From positions 1 to 64,000 of the forward strand of contig JANNYF010000034.1 in assembly GCA_031409955.1 (NCBI GenBank): 64,000 nucleotides of DNA, given 5' to 3'. The position numbers and the translations under genes were made by a program. How positions within the stretch are numbered: the stretch's first letter is position 1; every line of letters begins with the position of its first letter. The notes beneath the pieces were generated by a model. That model was not told the origin of the DNA. It worked only from the letters and a program-made list of their open reading frames with translations, and did not search any database. Positions 34,851-44,548 of the stretch are shown here, piece after piece. Origin of the DNA: JAFDVL01 sp031409955 (GTDB lineage Bacteria; Acidobacteriota; Blastocatellia; RBC074).

Positions 34851-36236
34851 TTATTTGAGTGGTTTGATGACTTGGCAACCGACATCACCATCTTCAAACC
34901 GCACGGTGATCTTTTGTCCGCGCTGCAAGTCTGCGCCGTTCGGAATTAACTGTCCCACCTCGTCGCGCACAATGGCGTAGCCGCGGCTGAGTACCGCGAG
35001 CGGCGAAAGCATTTCAAGCTTGCCCGATGTCAACGAAAGCTGATGCCATTTGCGTTCGAGTTTTGCCTGCATCGCGCGTTCCAATCGTTGTTGTGAAACT
35101 TGCAAACGCGCTTCCGAAACAGCCAGCGGCGCACGCCAATCGGCGGCGCGCAAATGCTGTTGTGCCGCTTCCACGCGAAGCTTCGCATGATGCAGATTAT
35201 TTTTCAAAGCCATCGCGCCGCGCATTTCCAACTCCCGCACGCGTGCGCCCAATTTGATGACCGTGCCAATCGTTTCCGCAAAGCCCTGGCTTTCGATCAG
35301 GTCGCGCAATTCGTGCCGCCGTTGCAGCAGGTAATAATCCATCGCGCGTCCTAAATGCGCGAGTAAAGCCTCGACGTGCGCACGTAATTCGTCGGCTTCT
35401 GCGGCGACCAGTTCGGCGGCAACGGAAGGCGTTGGCGCGCGCACATCTGCCACGTAATCGGCAATCGTAAAATCCGTTTCGTGCCCAACCGCCGAGATGA
35501 TGGGAACTTTGGCGGCATGGATTGCGCGCGCGACAATCTCTTCATTGAAGGCCCACAAATCTTCCATCGAACCGCCGCCGCGCCCCACGATAATGACCTC
35601 AATGCCAAATCGTTCGGCGGCATCGCTGAGCGTTTTGATCGCCTGCGCGATTTCGACTGCTGCGCCTGCGCCTTGCACCCGCACGGGCGCGATTACCACA
35701 TCAATGCCTGCGTTGCGTCGCTCCAAAACATTGAGCATATCCCGAATCACCGCCCCCGTCGGCGAAGTCACGATGCCAACTTTACGCGGCAGTAATGGCA
35801 ATGGGCGTTTGCGCTCTTCGTCAAACAATCCTTCTTCTTGCAGCTTGCGCGCCAATTGCTCAAATGCAAGTTGCAACGCGCCGACGCCGACCGGTTCCAT
35901 TGACTCGACATTGAGTTGATAGTTGCCGCTTTTTTCCCAAACGGACAAGCGCCCGCGCACACGCACTTCCAACCCATTTTCAGGATCGAAGCGCAGCAGC
36001 CGATTCCAGTTTTTGAAATACACGGCGCTGACCTGCGCGTTCGCGTCTTTGAGCGTGAAGTACCAATGACCGGACGGGTATTTTTTGAAGTTGGAAATTT
36101 CGCCCTGCACGTAGAGATTATGAAAATCTGCTTCGAGCGCCGCTTTGATGTCAGAGGTGAGTTCGCTGACCGAAAGCACTGGATTTTCGGCGAAGAGCGC
36201 CTGCGTCAAATTGATTGGGCGTGTGCGTCGGGGCAT
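34851..36236 (-). CDS. xseA: Exodeoxyribonuclease VII large subunit
   Basis: 461 residues from the ATG at 36236; an in-frame TTG at 36251 overlaps the PIN toxin gene and is a possible alternative. The N-terminal OB fold (LYVQGEISNFKKYPSGHWYF) is followed by the catalytic part with VGIVTSPTGAVIRD and EVIIVGRGGGSMEDLWAFN. A long coiled coil and a C-terminal beta tail (SPLAVLSRGYAIV) complete it. It forms the nuclease core with XseB for single-strand degradation in repair. Confidence 0.95.
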   Translation of the reverse strand: MPRRTRPINLTQALFAENPVLSVSELTSDIKAALEADFHNLYVQGEISNFKKYPSGHWYFTLKDANAQVSAVYFKNWNRLLRFDPENGLEVRVRGRLSVWEKSGNYQLNVESMEPVGVGALQLAFEQLARKLQEEGLFDEERKRPLPLLPRKVGIVTSPTGAVIRDMLNVLERRNAGIDVVIAPVRVQGAGAAVEIAQAIKTLSDAAERFGIEVIIVGRGGGSMEDLWAFNEEIVARAIHAAKVPIISAVGHETDFTIADYVADVRAPTPSVAAELVAAEADELRAHVEALLAHLGRAMDYYLLQRRHELRDLIESQGFAETIGTVIKLGARVRELEMRGAMALKNNLHHAKLRVEAAQQHLRAADWRAPLAVSEARLQVSQQRLERAMQAKLERKWHQLSLTSGKLEMLSPLAVLSRGYAIVRDEVGQLIPNGADLQRGQKITVRFEDGDVGCQVIKPLK

Positions 36237-36243
36237 TACGTTT

Positions 36244-36663
36244 TCAGTCAACCCAGTTTTCTACGCGAAGCCCAGGAAACTGGCGAAAGTGTTTTACGTT
36301 TCTCGTGACCAAGGTCGCACGATGTGCAAATGCGATGCTGGCAATCAATAAATCAGCGCGTCCGATTTTGCGATAGGCTGAAATAACACGCCATTGATCG
36401 AACCGCTGAGCGGCCATTTCATCAAAAGGGATGATAGGAATCTGTTCTACCAACTCCTCAGTTTGCTTCAGCAATCGCTCAGCTCGCAGCAACTCTACCC
36501 CTGTTGCCGCCTTCAGAACATAGTCAAAACGTCCGCGCAGCAACTCAATTTTGGTAATGATTGTAATACCAACATCAGGATCGGCAAGCTTGCTGAGGCG
36601 TTCCGTAACTTTCGGATGGCCCAGGTGAAGATGCGAAATTGTATCGGTATCGAGCAGGTGCAT
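36244..36663 (-). CDS. PIN-domain toxin (VapC family)
   Basis: 139 residues. The acidic active-site set of PIN ribonucleases is visible: Asp5 (MHLLDTDTIS), Glu40 (TKIELLRG), Asp104 (GRADLLIASI) and the Asn122 region (LVTRNVKHF). VapC toxins cut tRNA or rRNA. Its ATG overlaps the stop of the gene at 36663 by one base (TAATG), the usual antitoxin-toxin coupling. It lies between xseA and the excisionase-like gene, as if inserted between typA and xseA. Confidence 0.93.
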   Translation of the reverse strand: MHLLDTDTISHLHLGHPKVTERLSKLADPDVGITIITKIELLRGRFDYVLKAATGVELLRAERLLKQTEELVEQIPIIPFDEMAAQRFDQWRVISAYRKIGRADLLIASIAFAHRATLVTRNVKHFRQFPGLRVENWVD

Positions 36664-36950
36664 TATTCTGTTTCAGGCCGTCCACGCTCTGCGTAAATGC
36701 TGGCTCGCAGTTGATCCATGGTTTCATCATCAGCGAATGCCCCAGCCTGTTGCAGCAGAATCGTGCGGCTGTCCTGCGTCCGCAGCCATTCGTCCAAAGC
36801 CGCTTTTAGAAAGCGCCAGGTTTCCTCAATCCGTCGCCCTGGCAATTGTCCTTGTGATGCGTGCCGCTCAATCGTCGCTTCAGGCAAACGCAAATATGCC
36901 GCTACTTCTTGTAATGTCATCACTTCGGGCAAGGTTGTAAGTTGATTCAT
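36663..36950 (-). CDS. Excisionase/MerR-type HTH protein, likely antitoxin
   Basis: 95 residues from 36950, after a strong GGAGG site. Residues about 10-60 form a helix_turn_helix_17 domain (LQEVAAYLRLPEATIERH, then GQLPGRRIEETWRFLKAAL). The C-terminal 35 residues are acidic and could wrap the toxin. This HTH type is unusual for a VapB, since most are AbrB or RHH folds, but translational coupling to the PIN gene supports the role. It probably represses its own operon. Confidence 0.82.
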   Translation of the reverse strand: MNQLTTLPEVMTLQEVAAYLRLPEATIERHASQGQLPGRRIEETWRFLKAALDEWLRTQDSRTILLQQAGAFADDETMDQLRASIYAERGRPETE

Positions 36951-36999
36951 ACTGATAGCCTCCAACTGACAGCCAGATTTTACAACAGAATTTGAGGAA

Positions 37000-38817
37000 C
37001 TACTCCGCCGCCTTCTTCGATTTCGGTCGCATATTTGCCAACAACACTTTCTTGCGCATCCGAATGGATTTCGGTGTCACTTCGACCAACTCATCTTCGG
37101 CAATGTATTCAATCGCCTGCTCTAACGTTAGGTCGCGCACGGGGACGAGCCGCAACGCTTCATCAGCGCTCGAAGCACGCATGTTGGTGAGTTTCTTTTC
37201 GCGGATGATGTTCACGTCCAAGTCCACATCACGCGAATTCTCGCCGACGATCATGCCTTCGTAAACTTCGACTTGCGGTTTGATGAAGAGTTCACCACGT
37301 TCTTGCATATTGTAAATCGCATAGGCGGTTGTGACTCCCGTGCGATCTGCTACCAGGCTGCCCGTCCCGCGCCCGTGCAACTCGCCCTGCCATTTGCCCC
37401 AGCGCAAAAACAGCGTGTTCAGCAAGCCGGTACCTTTGGTTTCGGTCAGGAATTCATTGCGGAACCCGATCAGGCCGCGCGAAGGGATTTCAAATTCCAT
37501 CCGCACGCGCCCGTGTCCGTGATTGACCATCTTCGTCATCTGTCCTTTGCGGCGTCCCATCGCTTCGGTGACGATGCCGATGAATTGATCGGGTACGTCA
37601 ATTACTGCCAATTCGATAGGCTCCTGCAATTCGCCTTCGTCGTTTTTGCGCGTCACGACTTGCGGGCGGGCGACGTTGAGTTCGTAATCTTCGCGGCGCA
37701 TCTGCTCAATCAAAATGGCGAGTTGCAATTCCCCGCGCCCTGAGACCTTGAAGCTTTCCGGTGAATTGGTGTCTTCGACTTTAATCGCCACGTTGCCGAG
37801 CAGTTCTCGATCCAGACGATCACGAATCTGGCGCGACGTGACGTACCTGCCCTCTTTGCCTGCGAATGGAGAATTGTTGACGCTGAAAATCATGGAGATC
37901 GTCGGCTCGTCAATGCGGATGCGCGGCAAGGGGCGCGGTTCCGTAGCCGAAGTTATAGTGTCGCCGATGTTGATGCCTTCGATGCCGGCCAGCGCAATGA
38001 TTTCCCCCGCTTCGGCGCGTTCAATCGGTGCCTGCTTCAAGCCTTCAAAGGCGTAAAGCTGGGTGATTTTAGTTTTTCGCAATTCTCCATCAATGCCACA
38101 CACCGAAATCTGATCGCCCACCGCAATCGTGCCGTTGAAAATGCGCCCAATCGCCAGGCGTCCGACGTATTCGTTGTAGTCCAGATTGGCGACCAGGATT
38201 TGCAACGGAGCGTTTGGATCACCGCTCGGCGTTGGCATCGTGCGCACAATTTCTTCAAACAGCGGTTTGAGCGTGTCGCTTTCATGATCCAATTCATGCT
38301 TGGCCATGCCGTCGCGGGCTATCGCATAGAGAATCGGAAATTCAATCTGATCGTCATCCGCATCCAGATCAATGAACAGGTCATACACTTCGTTGACCAC
38401 TTCCACCGCGCGCGCATCCTGCCGATCAATTTTGTTAATGACGACAATCGGCTTGAGCTTCAATTCCAGCGCTTTTGACAGGACGTAACGCGTTTGCGGC
38501 AGCGGCCCTTCGGAAGCGTCCACCAGCAGCAACACGCCGTCCACCATCGTCAAAACGCGCTCGACTTCGCCGCCGAAATCCGAGTGACCGGGCGTGTCGA
38601 GAATATTGATTTTCGTCTCTCCAAAATGTACCGAAGTGTTTTTGGCCATAATGGTGATGCCGCGCTCGCGTTCCAAATCCATTGAATCCATCACGCGCTC
38701 GACCACTTTTTCGTTCGTGCGATAGAGGCCAGATTGCCTAAGCATTGCGTCCACCAACGTGGTTTTGCCGTGATCTACGTGTGCGACAATTGCGATATTG
38801 CGAATGTTATCTGCCAT
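37000..38817 (-). CDS. typA: Translational GTPase TypA/BipA
   Basis: 605 residues, full length. The GTPase motifs are AHVDHGKTTL, the switch I RGITI, DTPGHSDFGGEVERVL and NKIDRQDAR. EF-G-like domains III and V follow, then the BipA-specific C-terminal domain (MREKKLTNMRAS region and TPKSIRMRKKVL). It binds 70S ribosomes and aids 50S assembly and stress growth. No Shine-Dalgarno sequence is seen before the ATG. The toxin pair follows after 50 bases. Confidence 0.97.
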   Translation of the reverse strand: MADNIRNIAIVAHVDHGKTTLVDAMLRQSGLYRTNEKVVERVMDSMDLERERGITIMAKNTSVHFGETKINILDTPGHSDFGGEVERVLTMVDGVLLLVDASEGPLPQTRYVLSKALELKLKPIVVINKIDRQDARAVEVVNEVYDLFIDLDADDDQIEFPILYAIARDGMAKHELDHESDTLKPLFEEIVRTMPTPSGDPNAPLQILVANLDYNEYVGRLAIGRIFNGTIAVGDQISVCGIDGELRKTKITQLYAFEGLKQAPIERAEAGEIIALAGIEGINIGDTITSATEPRPLPRIRIDEPTISMIFSVNNSPFAGKEGRYVTSRQIRDRLDRELLGNVAIKVEDTNSPESFKVSGRGELQLAILIEQMRREDYELNVARPQVVTRKNDEGELQEPIELAVIDVPDQFIGIVTEAMGRRKGQMTKMVNHGHGRVRMEFEIPSRGLIGFRNEFLTETKGTGLLNTLFLRWGKWQGELHGRGTGSLVADRTGVTTAYAIYNMQERGELFIKPQVEVYEGMIVGENSRDVDLDVNIIREKKLTNMRASSADEALRLVPVRDLTLEQAIEYIAEDELVEVTPKSIRMRKKVLLANMRPKSKKAAE

Positions 38818-39089
38818 AGTATTTTACTGCCACGAAGGACACGAATCAGCACGAACTGTTTGCGCTTTCGGTCATCGGTCATCGGCTTCTACTCAAGCCT
38901 TCTGATTGACCTTGCAAAGACTGCGCGAGCGTTGATGTCAGTGGTGGCGGAATTCCATTAATCGTCTACTGCTAAAAGTTTGATGAAGCCACTCATGTGC
39001 CGTTCACCGAGCAAAAAATAAACCGCAAGGGTAACAGCCGGACTTTGCGATGGCAAGGACTATTGCGAGGCGTGTTAGGATGCCAGATC

Positions 39090-40226
39090 ATGAGAAGGCA
39101 AACAGTCGCAACTGGCAGCAAGGGCAAATATCAAAAGGCAAAAATAGCCTTCGGAAGGCTGCGCTGCTTTAGCAAAATCAAAAATCAAGTGCCGCCCTTT
39201 TGCCTTTTGATTTTGCTGCCCGTTGCGACTGTTTGCCTTTTGATCTTTCCAGTCTGGGCCGCAACTCCGCTTGAAAACTATGTGTGCAGTGTCGAAGAGG
39301 CTGCCAAACTGGCGGCAGCTATTGTCGAAAACGACTACAGCCGAGACGAAGAAACCGAACTGCTGCGGCGCATCAATGATCTGGTACCAACGACCGAAGA
39401 CATTGCGCGCGATTCCACGGGCAAAGACCTCACGCACGCAGACAATTTGTGGTTGCAACAAGCCATAGAAAAGCTGGATGTCGAAGACGAAGACACGCGA
39501 TATTCACAACTCGTCGAAATGGCGGATCGGTTGGCAGCGCTCAGCCAGAGCTTACGCGCTTCGCTGGATAAACAAACCGCGACGGAAGCGAATGCGACGC
39601 GCGACCGCTTGCAACAAATTCTGGCGCGCAGTGAATATCAGCCGGAAGAAGAAAAGGAGTCGGCGATTCAAGGCTGGCTCAAAAAAATTCGCGAGAAGAT
39701 CAATGAATTGTTGGCGAAACTATTCTTTGGAAACGCTCCGAAAGCCGCGCCAAACCCCGGATCATTACAAGCCATTCGCTGGTTGATTATCGCGGCCCTG
39801 GTTGCCAGCTTAGTTTGGGCGACAGTCTTGTTACTGCGCCGCTTTCAACTGCGGCAGGCTAAATTGAAAGATGATGGAATGGGCGACGATGTCCGCGAAA
39901 TCCTCGGCGAGCAATTTGACGCAGATTTGACGTCGGATGACTTACTCAGAACCGCCGCCGAAATGGCACGCAAAGGCGAATATCGCCTGGCGATTCGGCG
40001 CGCATACTTGGCGTTGCTCTATGAATTGGAACAGCGCGGCAAGGTGCGTTTGCATCGCGCGAAGACGAATCGTGACTACCTAGGCGAGTTGCAGAACGAG
40101 CCATATATTTACCCGCCCGTTGCTTCCTTGACGAATAACTATGAACGCGTTTGGTATGGACATGGAGCGGCAACGTTAGAAGATTATGCGGGGTTTATTG
40201 AGAAGTATCGAGAAGTTGCAAGATGA
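39090..40226 (+). CDS. Exported DUF4129 protein with repeat-derived signal peptide
   Basis: 378 residues from the ATG at 39090; AGGA lies 11 bases upstream. The first 56 residues are encoded by a palindromic repeat (39095-39239 plus a few bases). Its right arm gives the hydrophobic core PVATVCLLIFPVWAA, which precedes the mature part ATPLENYVCSVEEAAKLAA. A long helical periplasmic region and one membrane helix (WLIIAALVASLVWATVLLL) lead to the DUF4129 domain at the C-terminus (AIRRAYLALLYELEQRG and NNYERVWYG). DUF4129 proteins occur near transglutaminase-type genes; their role is unknown. Confidence 0.82.
   Translation: MRRQTVATGSKGKYQKAKIAFGRLRCFSKIKNQVPPFCLLILLPVATVCLLIFPVWAATPLENYVCSVEEAAKLAAAIVENDYSRDEETELLRRINDLVPTTEDIARDSTGKDLTHADNLWLQQAIEKLDVEDEDTRYSQLVEMADRLAALSQSLRASLDKQTATEANATRDRLQQILARSEYQPEEEKESAIQGWLKKIREKINELLAKLFFGNAPKAAPNPGSLQAIRWLIIAALVASLVWATVLLLRRFQLRQAKLKDDGMGDDVREILGEQFDADLTSDDLLRTAAEMARKGEYRLAIRRAYLALLYELEQRGKVRLHRAKTNRDYLGELQNEPYIYPPVASLTNNYERVWYGHGAATLEDYAGFIEKYREVAR
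39095..39239. repeat. Dispersed palindromic repeat, family B (copy 1), inside a coding region
   Basis: The 27-base arms are at 39095-39121 and 39213-39239 (AAGGCAAACAGTCGCAAC and onward) and match with one mismatch. The centre contains TTCGGAAGGCTGCGCTGCT. Copy 2 lies at 47857-47990 with the same centre in the same orientation. Confidence 0.88.
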
Positions 40227-40259
40227 TGATGGCAGCTATAATGTTTCTTGCCAGCGCAC

Positions 40260-40300
40260 AAATATAAAAAGCGGGTGGAAGATTCATCTTCCACCCGCTT
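40260..40300 (-). terminator. Terminator of the third receptor gene
   Basis: AAGCGGGTGGAAGAT and its exact complement (15 bp) enclose a two-base loop. On the minus strand TTTTTATATTTG follows. It lies 24 bases past the receptor stop at 40324. Confidence 0.87.
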
Positions 40301-40323
40301 GAGTTTATGGGTTGCAGCAAAGG

Positions 40324-43300
40324 TTAGAAATTATATCTCACAAGGAACTGCATAAATCGTGGGCTTCCCTGAATTGCTGTATAACGACTCCAGTTTACAG
40401 GAGGCGTTTTCGTGCCTGGGTCGAGCGGAATGCCAAAACCGCTTCTGCTGGTGTCAAAAGCACCCATTGCCTGATAGTTGAAAAGGTTGAAAACTTCCCA
40501 ACGGATTTGTAGACCATGGCCTTCACTCCAGGGCATTTTGAACGTCTTGCCCAGGCCAATATCGGTACTCACAACCCCGACATTTCGAAAAGTGTTTCGT
40601 TCACCTGTTTCACCCGGCCGGGCATTGCGGAAACTTTGGAATGCCTGTGTCGTATTGCAACCGAAAAGCGCGCCACCCCGTGTCGGACAGGTTTCGACAG
40701 GTCTGATTCTCGTGGAATTGCTTTGCACATTCCAGTTGGTCGCCCAACGAGCGTCATCGTAGGGAGTTGAAACAGGAAGACCGGAGTTGTAGCGGACAAT
40801 GCCGGAGAATTGCCAGCCTCCTAGAACCGCATCGGCGGCCTTACCGCTATTCCCGAATAACCATCGTCCCTTCCCGAACGGAAGTTGCCAGATGAAGTTG
40901 GTGTTGATGATATGACGCACATCGAAATCCGAAAATGAGTAATTATCTCTTTGGCGGAACGGATTCAGGATATTAACCCCGGTGGTGCTGGCGGTCTGCA
41001 GACCTGAAGCGTCATCTTTGGAGTTGGAAAGCGTATAGTTAAAGTCCAGCGTCAGAGAGTTTTTAAATCTTTGACGAGCGGAGAGGGTGAAGGCGCGGTA
41101 ATCAGAATTCCCAATCGAACTCCACGCGCCCAGCGTTCCCCATTGCGGTTGGTAGTACGCGTGACAAGTGGCAACGAAGTTTGGGTTCGGCGGATTGCAA
41201 GCCGCACTACTCAGCGTTGAAAGTTCAAACAACGTGCTTGTCCAATCATTGCCATAGTTGTAAAAGCTCTCACCGCCTAACGATCCCGGAACGGATAATG
41301 CATAGACAGCCTGCGTTTGGTTATAGGCAGGATTTACGCCAAGTAAATCTGCCAGATTCGCGGGGAACAAATTGGCGAAGTATGGAATTTGGGTAATGCT
41401 TGACACTGCGCGACCTGCGGCCCTGAACGTCTCAAGTTGCCCGCCTGCGGTATACCAATCAGCCCCGGATGCAGGGTCCTTCAAATTGTTGATTGACATA
41501 ATGTCGCGCGTAGCCAGCAGCTTTCTCGCATTACGACCAATGAAGGAAGCTTGGATAATAGTTCCAAACGGAAGTTCACGCTCAAACGTAAAGCTGTAAT
41601 TGTAATGCGTCGGAGCGACAATCGAATCGTCCAGGCTGGTCTCAATATTGCCCGGGAACGCACGCGTCCGTGGGGTACGGGGGAACGTAATGCTTCCCGG
41701 CACTGTCACGCCTGGCAGCCCACGAACCGCTTGTCCATAGCCTGTAAACAGTGGCCCTGGATTGGTGGTCAGGTTGTAGGTGTTGGCGGCAGTCACCGTA
41801 CTCGAGGAAAAGCCTACCGTATTGTTCAGGTCAAAGTTCACAGCTAATTGCTGCCCGTAGTAATCATTGAACATGGCAAATCCGCCACGAAACACTGATT
41901 TGCCCTGATCGCCAAACACTTTGTGCAAGAAGCCGGTTTTGAAATCCGGTGACCAGGAAGCCGCAACGCGCGGTTGGAAATTGTTCTTGTCAAACTGATA
42001 GGCACCGCTTTTGCCATTCGCAGGGCCAGATAAATCAAGCGAGATGAGTTCGTTGTACGGTTTGCCCGCATTCATTCCTGCAATTCTGCGATTGAAAAAT
42101 TCACCCAAGCCGATGTTCGGCTTTACTTCAAATCCGAACTTCTCATAAACAGGTTTGCTGATGCCGTAACGGATCCCGTAAGTGACAGTCAGATTCGGTC
42201 GGATTTTCCAGGAATCCTGCGTATACACGTCATACTCTTCTGTGGCGAAAGTACGTGCGCTAGGCGAACCTGCCGATGTCAGCGAGCCGTCCTTATTGAA
42301 AATAAAGTTGCCCGCAAACTGGCTGTAACGTCCCACCAAGGCTGTCACGGCATTCTGAACGGGAGTGATGTCGCTGCCAGCGATATTGAATCCTGCGGCC
42401 AGAATCGGCGAGGTAATGGATGTTCCGCCGCCGGGGTAGAAAGACGGGTTCGTAATTGCATTGTCGAAGGAGTTAGCGAAAGAGGTGCGCTGGTTGCGAA
42501 TAATCCTAATATTCGTGCCGAATTGGAGAGAGTGTCTTCCTTTGGTCCAGGACAAATCATTCGTGAAGTTGTCCACGGGGGTGACACGACTCAAGGTGCG
42601 CGAAAACAGGAAGGGGCTAAAAATGAAGCGGAAGGAGATCGAATTCGCACTCGAGTCGCCCTGCGTGCTAAAAGAATCCCGCGTGCGTCCGTAGCGGAAA
42701 TTGTTCACCAGATTATTTGTAATCGTCCAGGTATGACCCGCCATAATCCCCGTCGGGTGATTCCACGTTGTGGGTTGCGGCGTGTCCAGAAAATTCTGGG
42801 TGGTGCCGAGGTTATCGTGAATGTAGTTGCCTCTGGCAAAGACCTGATGTTTGTCCGTGAGGTTGAAATCAAACCGCGCAACGTGCGAGTTTCGGTATTC
42901 TGTAAGGGGGGCATTAAATCTGTACCCGGCGGTATTTAGTAATCTTCCTGGCGCACTATCGCCCGCATTGAAGTCGTTAGCTGGATACTTTGCAGCAGCA
43001 GCAGCCAGGGCAGCAATCGCTGCGGGGTTCGTTCCGGCGTTCGGGAAAACGCCCGCGATTTGCGCTGCCGTGATCTGCGAAATAGCACCTGTGGTTGCAT
43101 CACGAAAACGAACGATTCCTTGTCCTAACGTAGCTAAAGGAACCGTGCGTGTAACGGGCGCTCCTCTTTTTTCCCGCAATCCTTCATAGCTGTAAAAGAA
43201 AAACACGCGATCTTTAACGATAGCGCCACCAATTGCCCCACCAAAGAAGTGTCTTCTTCTTGCGGGTCTTGGAACCGATTTTCCATCAGCGCCTACAGTA

Positions 43301-44109
43301 CGATTATTGAAAAAATCGTTGGCGTCAAAGAAGTCATTCCGGCCTCCGTAAAAAAGCGCTCCTCTGAAGTTGTTGGTTCCGCTTTTTGTCACGAGCGAGA
43401 TTTGCGCACCCGAAGAGCGCCCTTGACTTGCATTTGCATTTGAAGTGGTCACACGAAACTCTTCAATCGCCTCTGAATTCAACCGCAAAACCGGCGCACT
43501 TAGTGAGTTCGTTTGGGCTTCATTGATATCCACCCCATCCAGCGTAATGTTCGATTGATCGCTGCGCGCACCGGCCACGTAGCCTTCCTTTGTCACGCCT
43601 GCCTGCAATGTGAGCAGTGTAGCAGGACTACGGTCAGGGATAGGCAGTTGGAGGATTTGCTGGTTAGTAATTACAGTTCCGAGTGAACCGTCTTGTGTAT
43701 TAACCGTTATATCTCCAGCACTGGAAACGGTGACAACCTCTGTAATCGAACCCACTTCAAGTGCTATATCAAATGTCGAGGGGGTATCAACCAATGTTTT
43801 CACATCGGTTGAGACAGATTTTTTGAAGCCTTGTGCCTCAACCTGAAGTACATAGACATTGGGGGGGATCGCTGCAAAGACGTATGCCCCAGTGCTATCA
43901 GTTATCGTAGTGCGGGTAAAATTCTTTGCTTCATTTTTCACAGTAACAGTTGCACCGGCAACTACCTGCCCCTGCGCATCCGAAACCGTGCCTCTGATGG
44001 TAGAGGTGCCTGTTTGTGATTGCACTGGCATCATACCAGCGAAGATCACAAACAAGGTTCCCAGCAAATAGGACGCGATGTTCTTTCTTAAAACATTCTT
44101 TCTGTGCAT
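40324..44109 (-). CDS. TonB-dependent receptor, CarboxypepD_reg (Oar-like)
   Basis: 1,261 residues. The start at 44109 follows AGGAGG and gives a signal peptide (ASYLLGTLFVIFAGMMPVQS); a longer frame to 44193 would run into the promoter. A carboxypeptidase-regulatory domain spans about 35-125 (IRGTVSDAQGQVVAGATV), then a plug domain (NQQILQLPIPDRSPATLLTL and NITLDGVDINEAQ) and a large barrel ending in FLVRYNF. It has a strong terminator, so it is transcribed alone. The promoter is of sigma-54 type with the shared upstream element at 44335-44366. The substrate is unknown. Confidence 0.93.
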   Translation of the reverse strand: MHRKNVLRKNIASYLLGTLFVIFAGMMPVQSQTGTSTIRGTVSDAQGQVVAGATVTVKNEAKNFTRTTITDSTGAYVFAAIPPNVYVLQVEAQGFKKSVSTDVKTLVDTPSTFDIALEVGSITEVVTVSSAGDITVNTQDGSLGTVITNQQILQLPIPDRSPATLLTLQAGVTKEGYVAGARSDQSNITLDGVDINEAQTNSLSAPVLRLNSEAIEEFRVTTSNANASQGRSSGAQISLVTKSGTNNFRGALFYGGRNDFFDANDFFNNRTVGADGKSVPRPARRRHFFGGAIGGAIVKDRVFFFYSYEGLREKRGAPVTRTVPLATLGQGIVRFRDATTGAISQITAAQIAGVFPNAGTNPAAIAALAAAAAKYPANDFNAGDSAPGRLLNTAGYRFNAPLTEYRNSHVARFDFNLTDKHQVFARGNYIHDNLGTTQNFLDTPQPTTWNHPTGIMAGHTWTITNNLVNNFRYGRTRDSFSTQGDSSANSISFRFIFSPFLFSRTLSRVTPVDNFTNDLSWTKGRHSLQFGTNIRIIRNQRTSFANSFDNAITNPSFYPGGGTSITSPILAAGFNIAGSDITPVQNAVTALVGRYSQFAGNFIFNKDGSLTSAGSPSARTFATEEYDVYTQDSWKIRPNLTVTYGIRYGISKPVYEKFGFEVKPNIGLGEFFNRRIAGMNAGKPYNELISLDLSGPANGKSGAYQFDKNNFQPRVAASWSPDFKTGFLHKVFGDQGKSVFRGGFAMFNDYYGQQLAVNFDLNNTVGFSSSTVTAANTYNLTTNPGPLFTGYGQAVRGLPGVTVPGSITFPRTPRTRAFPGNIETSLDDSIVAPTHYNYSFTFERELPFGTIIQASFIGRNARKLLATRDIMSINNLKDPASGADWYTAGGQLETFRAAGRAVSSITQIPYFANLFPANLADLLGVNPAYNQTQAVYALSVPGSLGGESFYNYGNDWTSTLFELSTLSSAACNPPNPNFVATCHAYYQPQWGTLGAWSSIGNSDYRAFTLSARQRFKNSLTLDFNYTLSNSKDDASGLQTASTTGVNILNPFRQRDNYSFSDFDVRHIINTNFIWQLPFGKGRWLFGNSGKAADAVLGGWQFSGIVRYNSGLPVSTPYDDARWATNWNVQSNSTRIRPVETCPTRGGALFGCNTTQAFQSFRNARPGETGERNTFRNVGVVSTDIGLGKTFKMPWSEGHGLQIRWEVFNLFNYQAMGAFDTSRSGFGIPLDPGTKTPPVNWSRYTAIQGSPRFMQFLVRYNF

Positions 44110-44187
44110 CTTTTCCTCCTGAGTTTTGTGACCGATTCGGGAATCGGGAAATAATCCAAAAATATTGCCGCTAAGTGGTCTTTGCTG

Positions 44188-44206
44188 ACGCAAGGGATAT
44201 GCCGAT
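44188..44206 (-). promoter_or_regulatory. sigma-54 (-24/-12) promoter for the receptor at 40324-44109
   Basis: On the minus strand this reads TCGGCATATCCCTTGCGTC, again GG-N10-GC. The predicted start near 44178 leaves a leader of about 70 bases. Position -26 is C instead of T. Confidence 0.7.
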
Positions 44207-44334
44207 GCAAGGAACTGCGCTTCGGTTCGCGGGGAATTCCAGCGGTTCGTTGCAAACTGCTTTATTAGTTGAGGTTAATAGGTTGAGGCAAACGGTCGTA
44301 TCGGCTGCCAGCATGGGCAAGGCAAGTAAGACCT

Positions 44335-44366
44335 TCCAGATTTTTGGATACGGTTCAGATTTTCGG
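44335..44366 (-). promoter_or_regulatory. Putative enhancer (UAS), third copy
   Basis: On the plus strand the block opens TCCAGATTTTTGGATACGG and ends TTCAGATTTTCGG. It matches 1480-1511 at 24 of 32 positions. It lies 132 bases beyond the -24 element, 55-56 bases further out than in the other two, close to five helical turns. Confidence 0.6.
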
Positions 44367-44548
44367 AGAAGATGGAAGAGAAACGATCTTGTGGAAGGCA
44401 CGTTAACTGGCTGCGACTAAAACGTAAGAACGCCGCGTGATGCACTCTGAAAGAATTCTTTCAGCCCCCTTTTCGTGCATCCCCGCGGCGCTTATTCCCA
44501 CCTCAACCAGCAGTTGGTTGCCGGGAAACTTGGCGATCCATAATGGGA

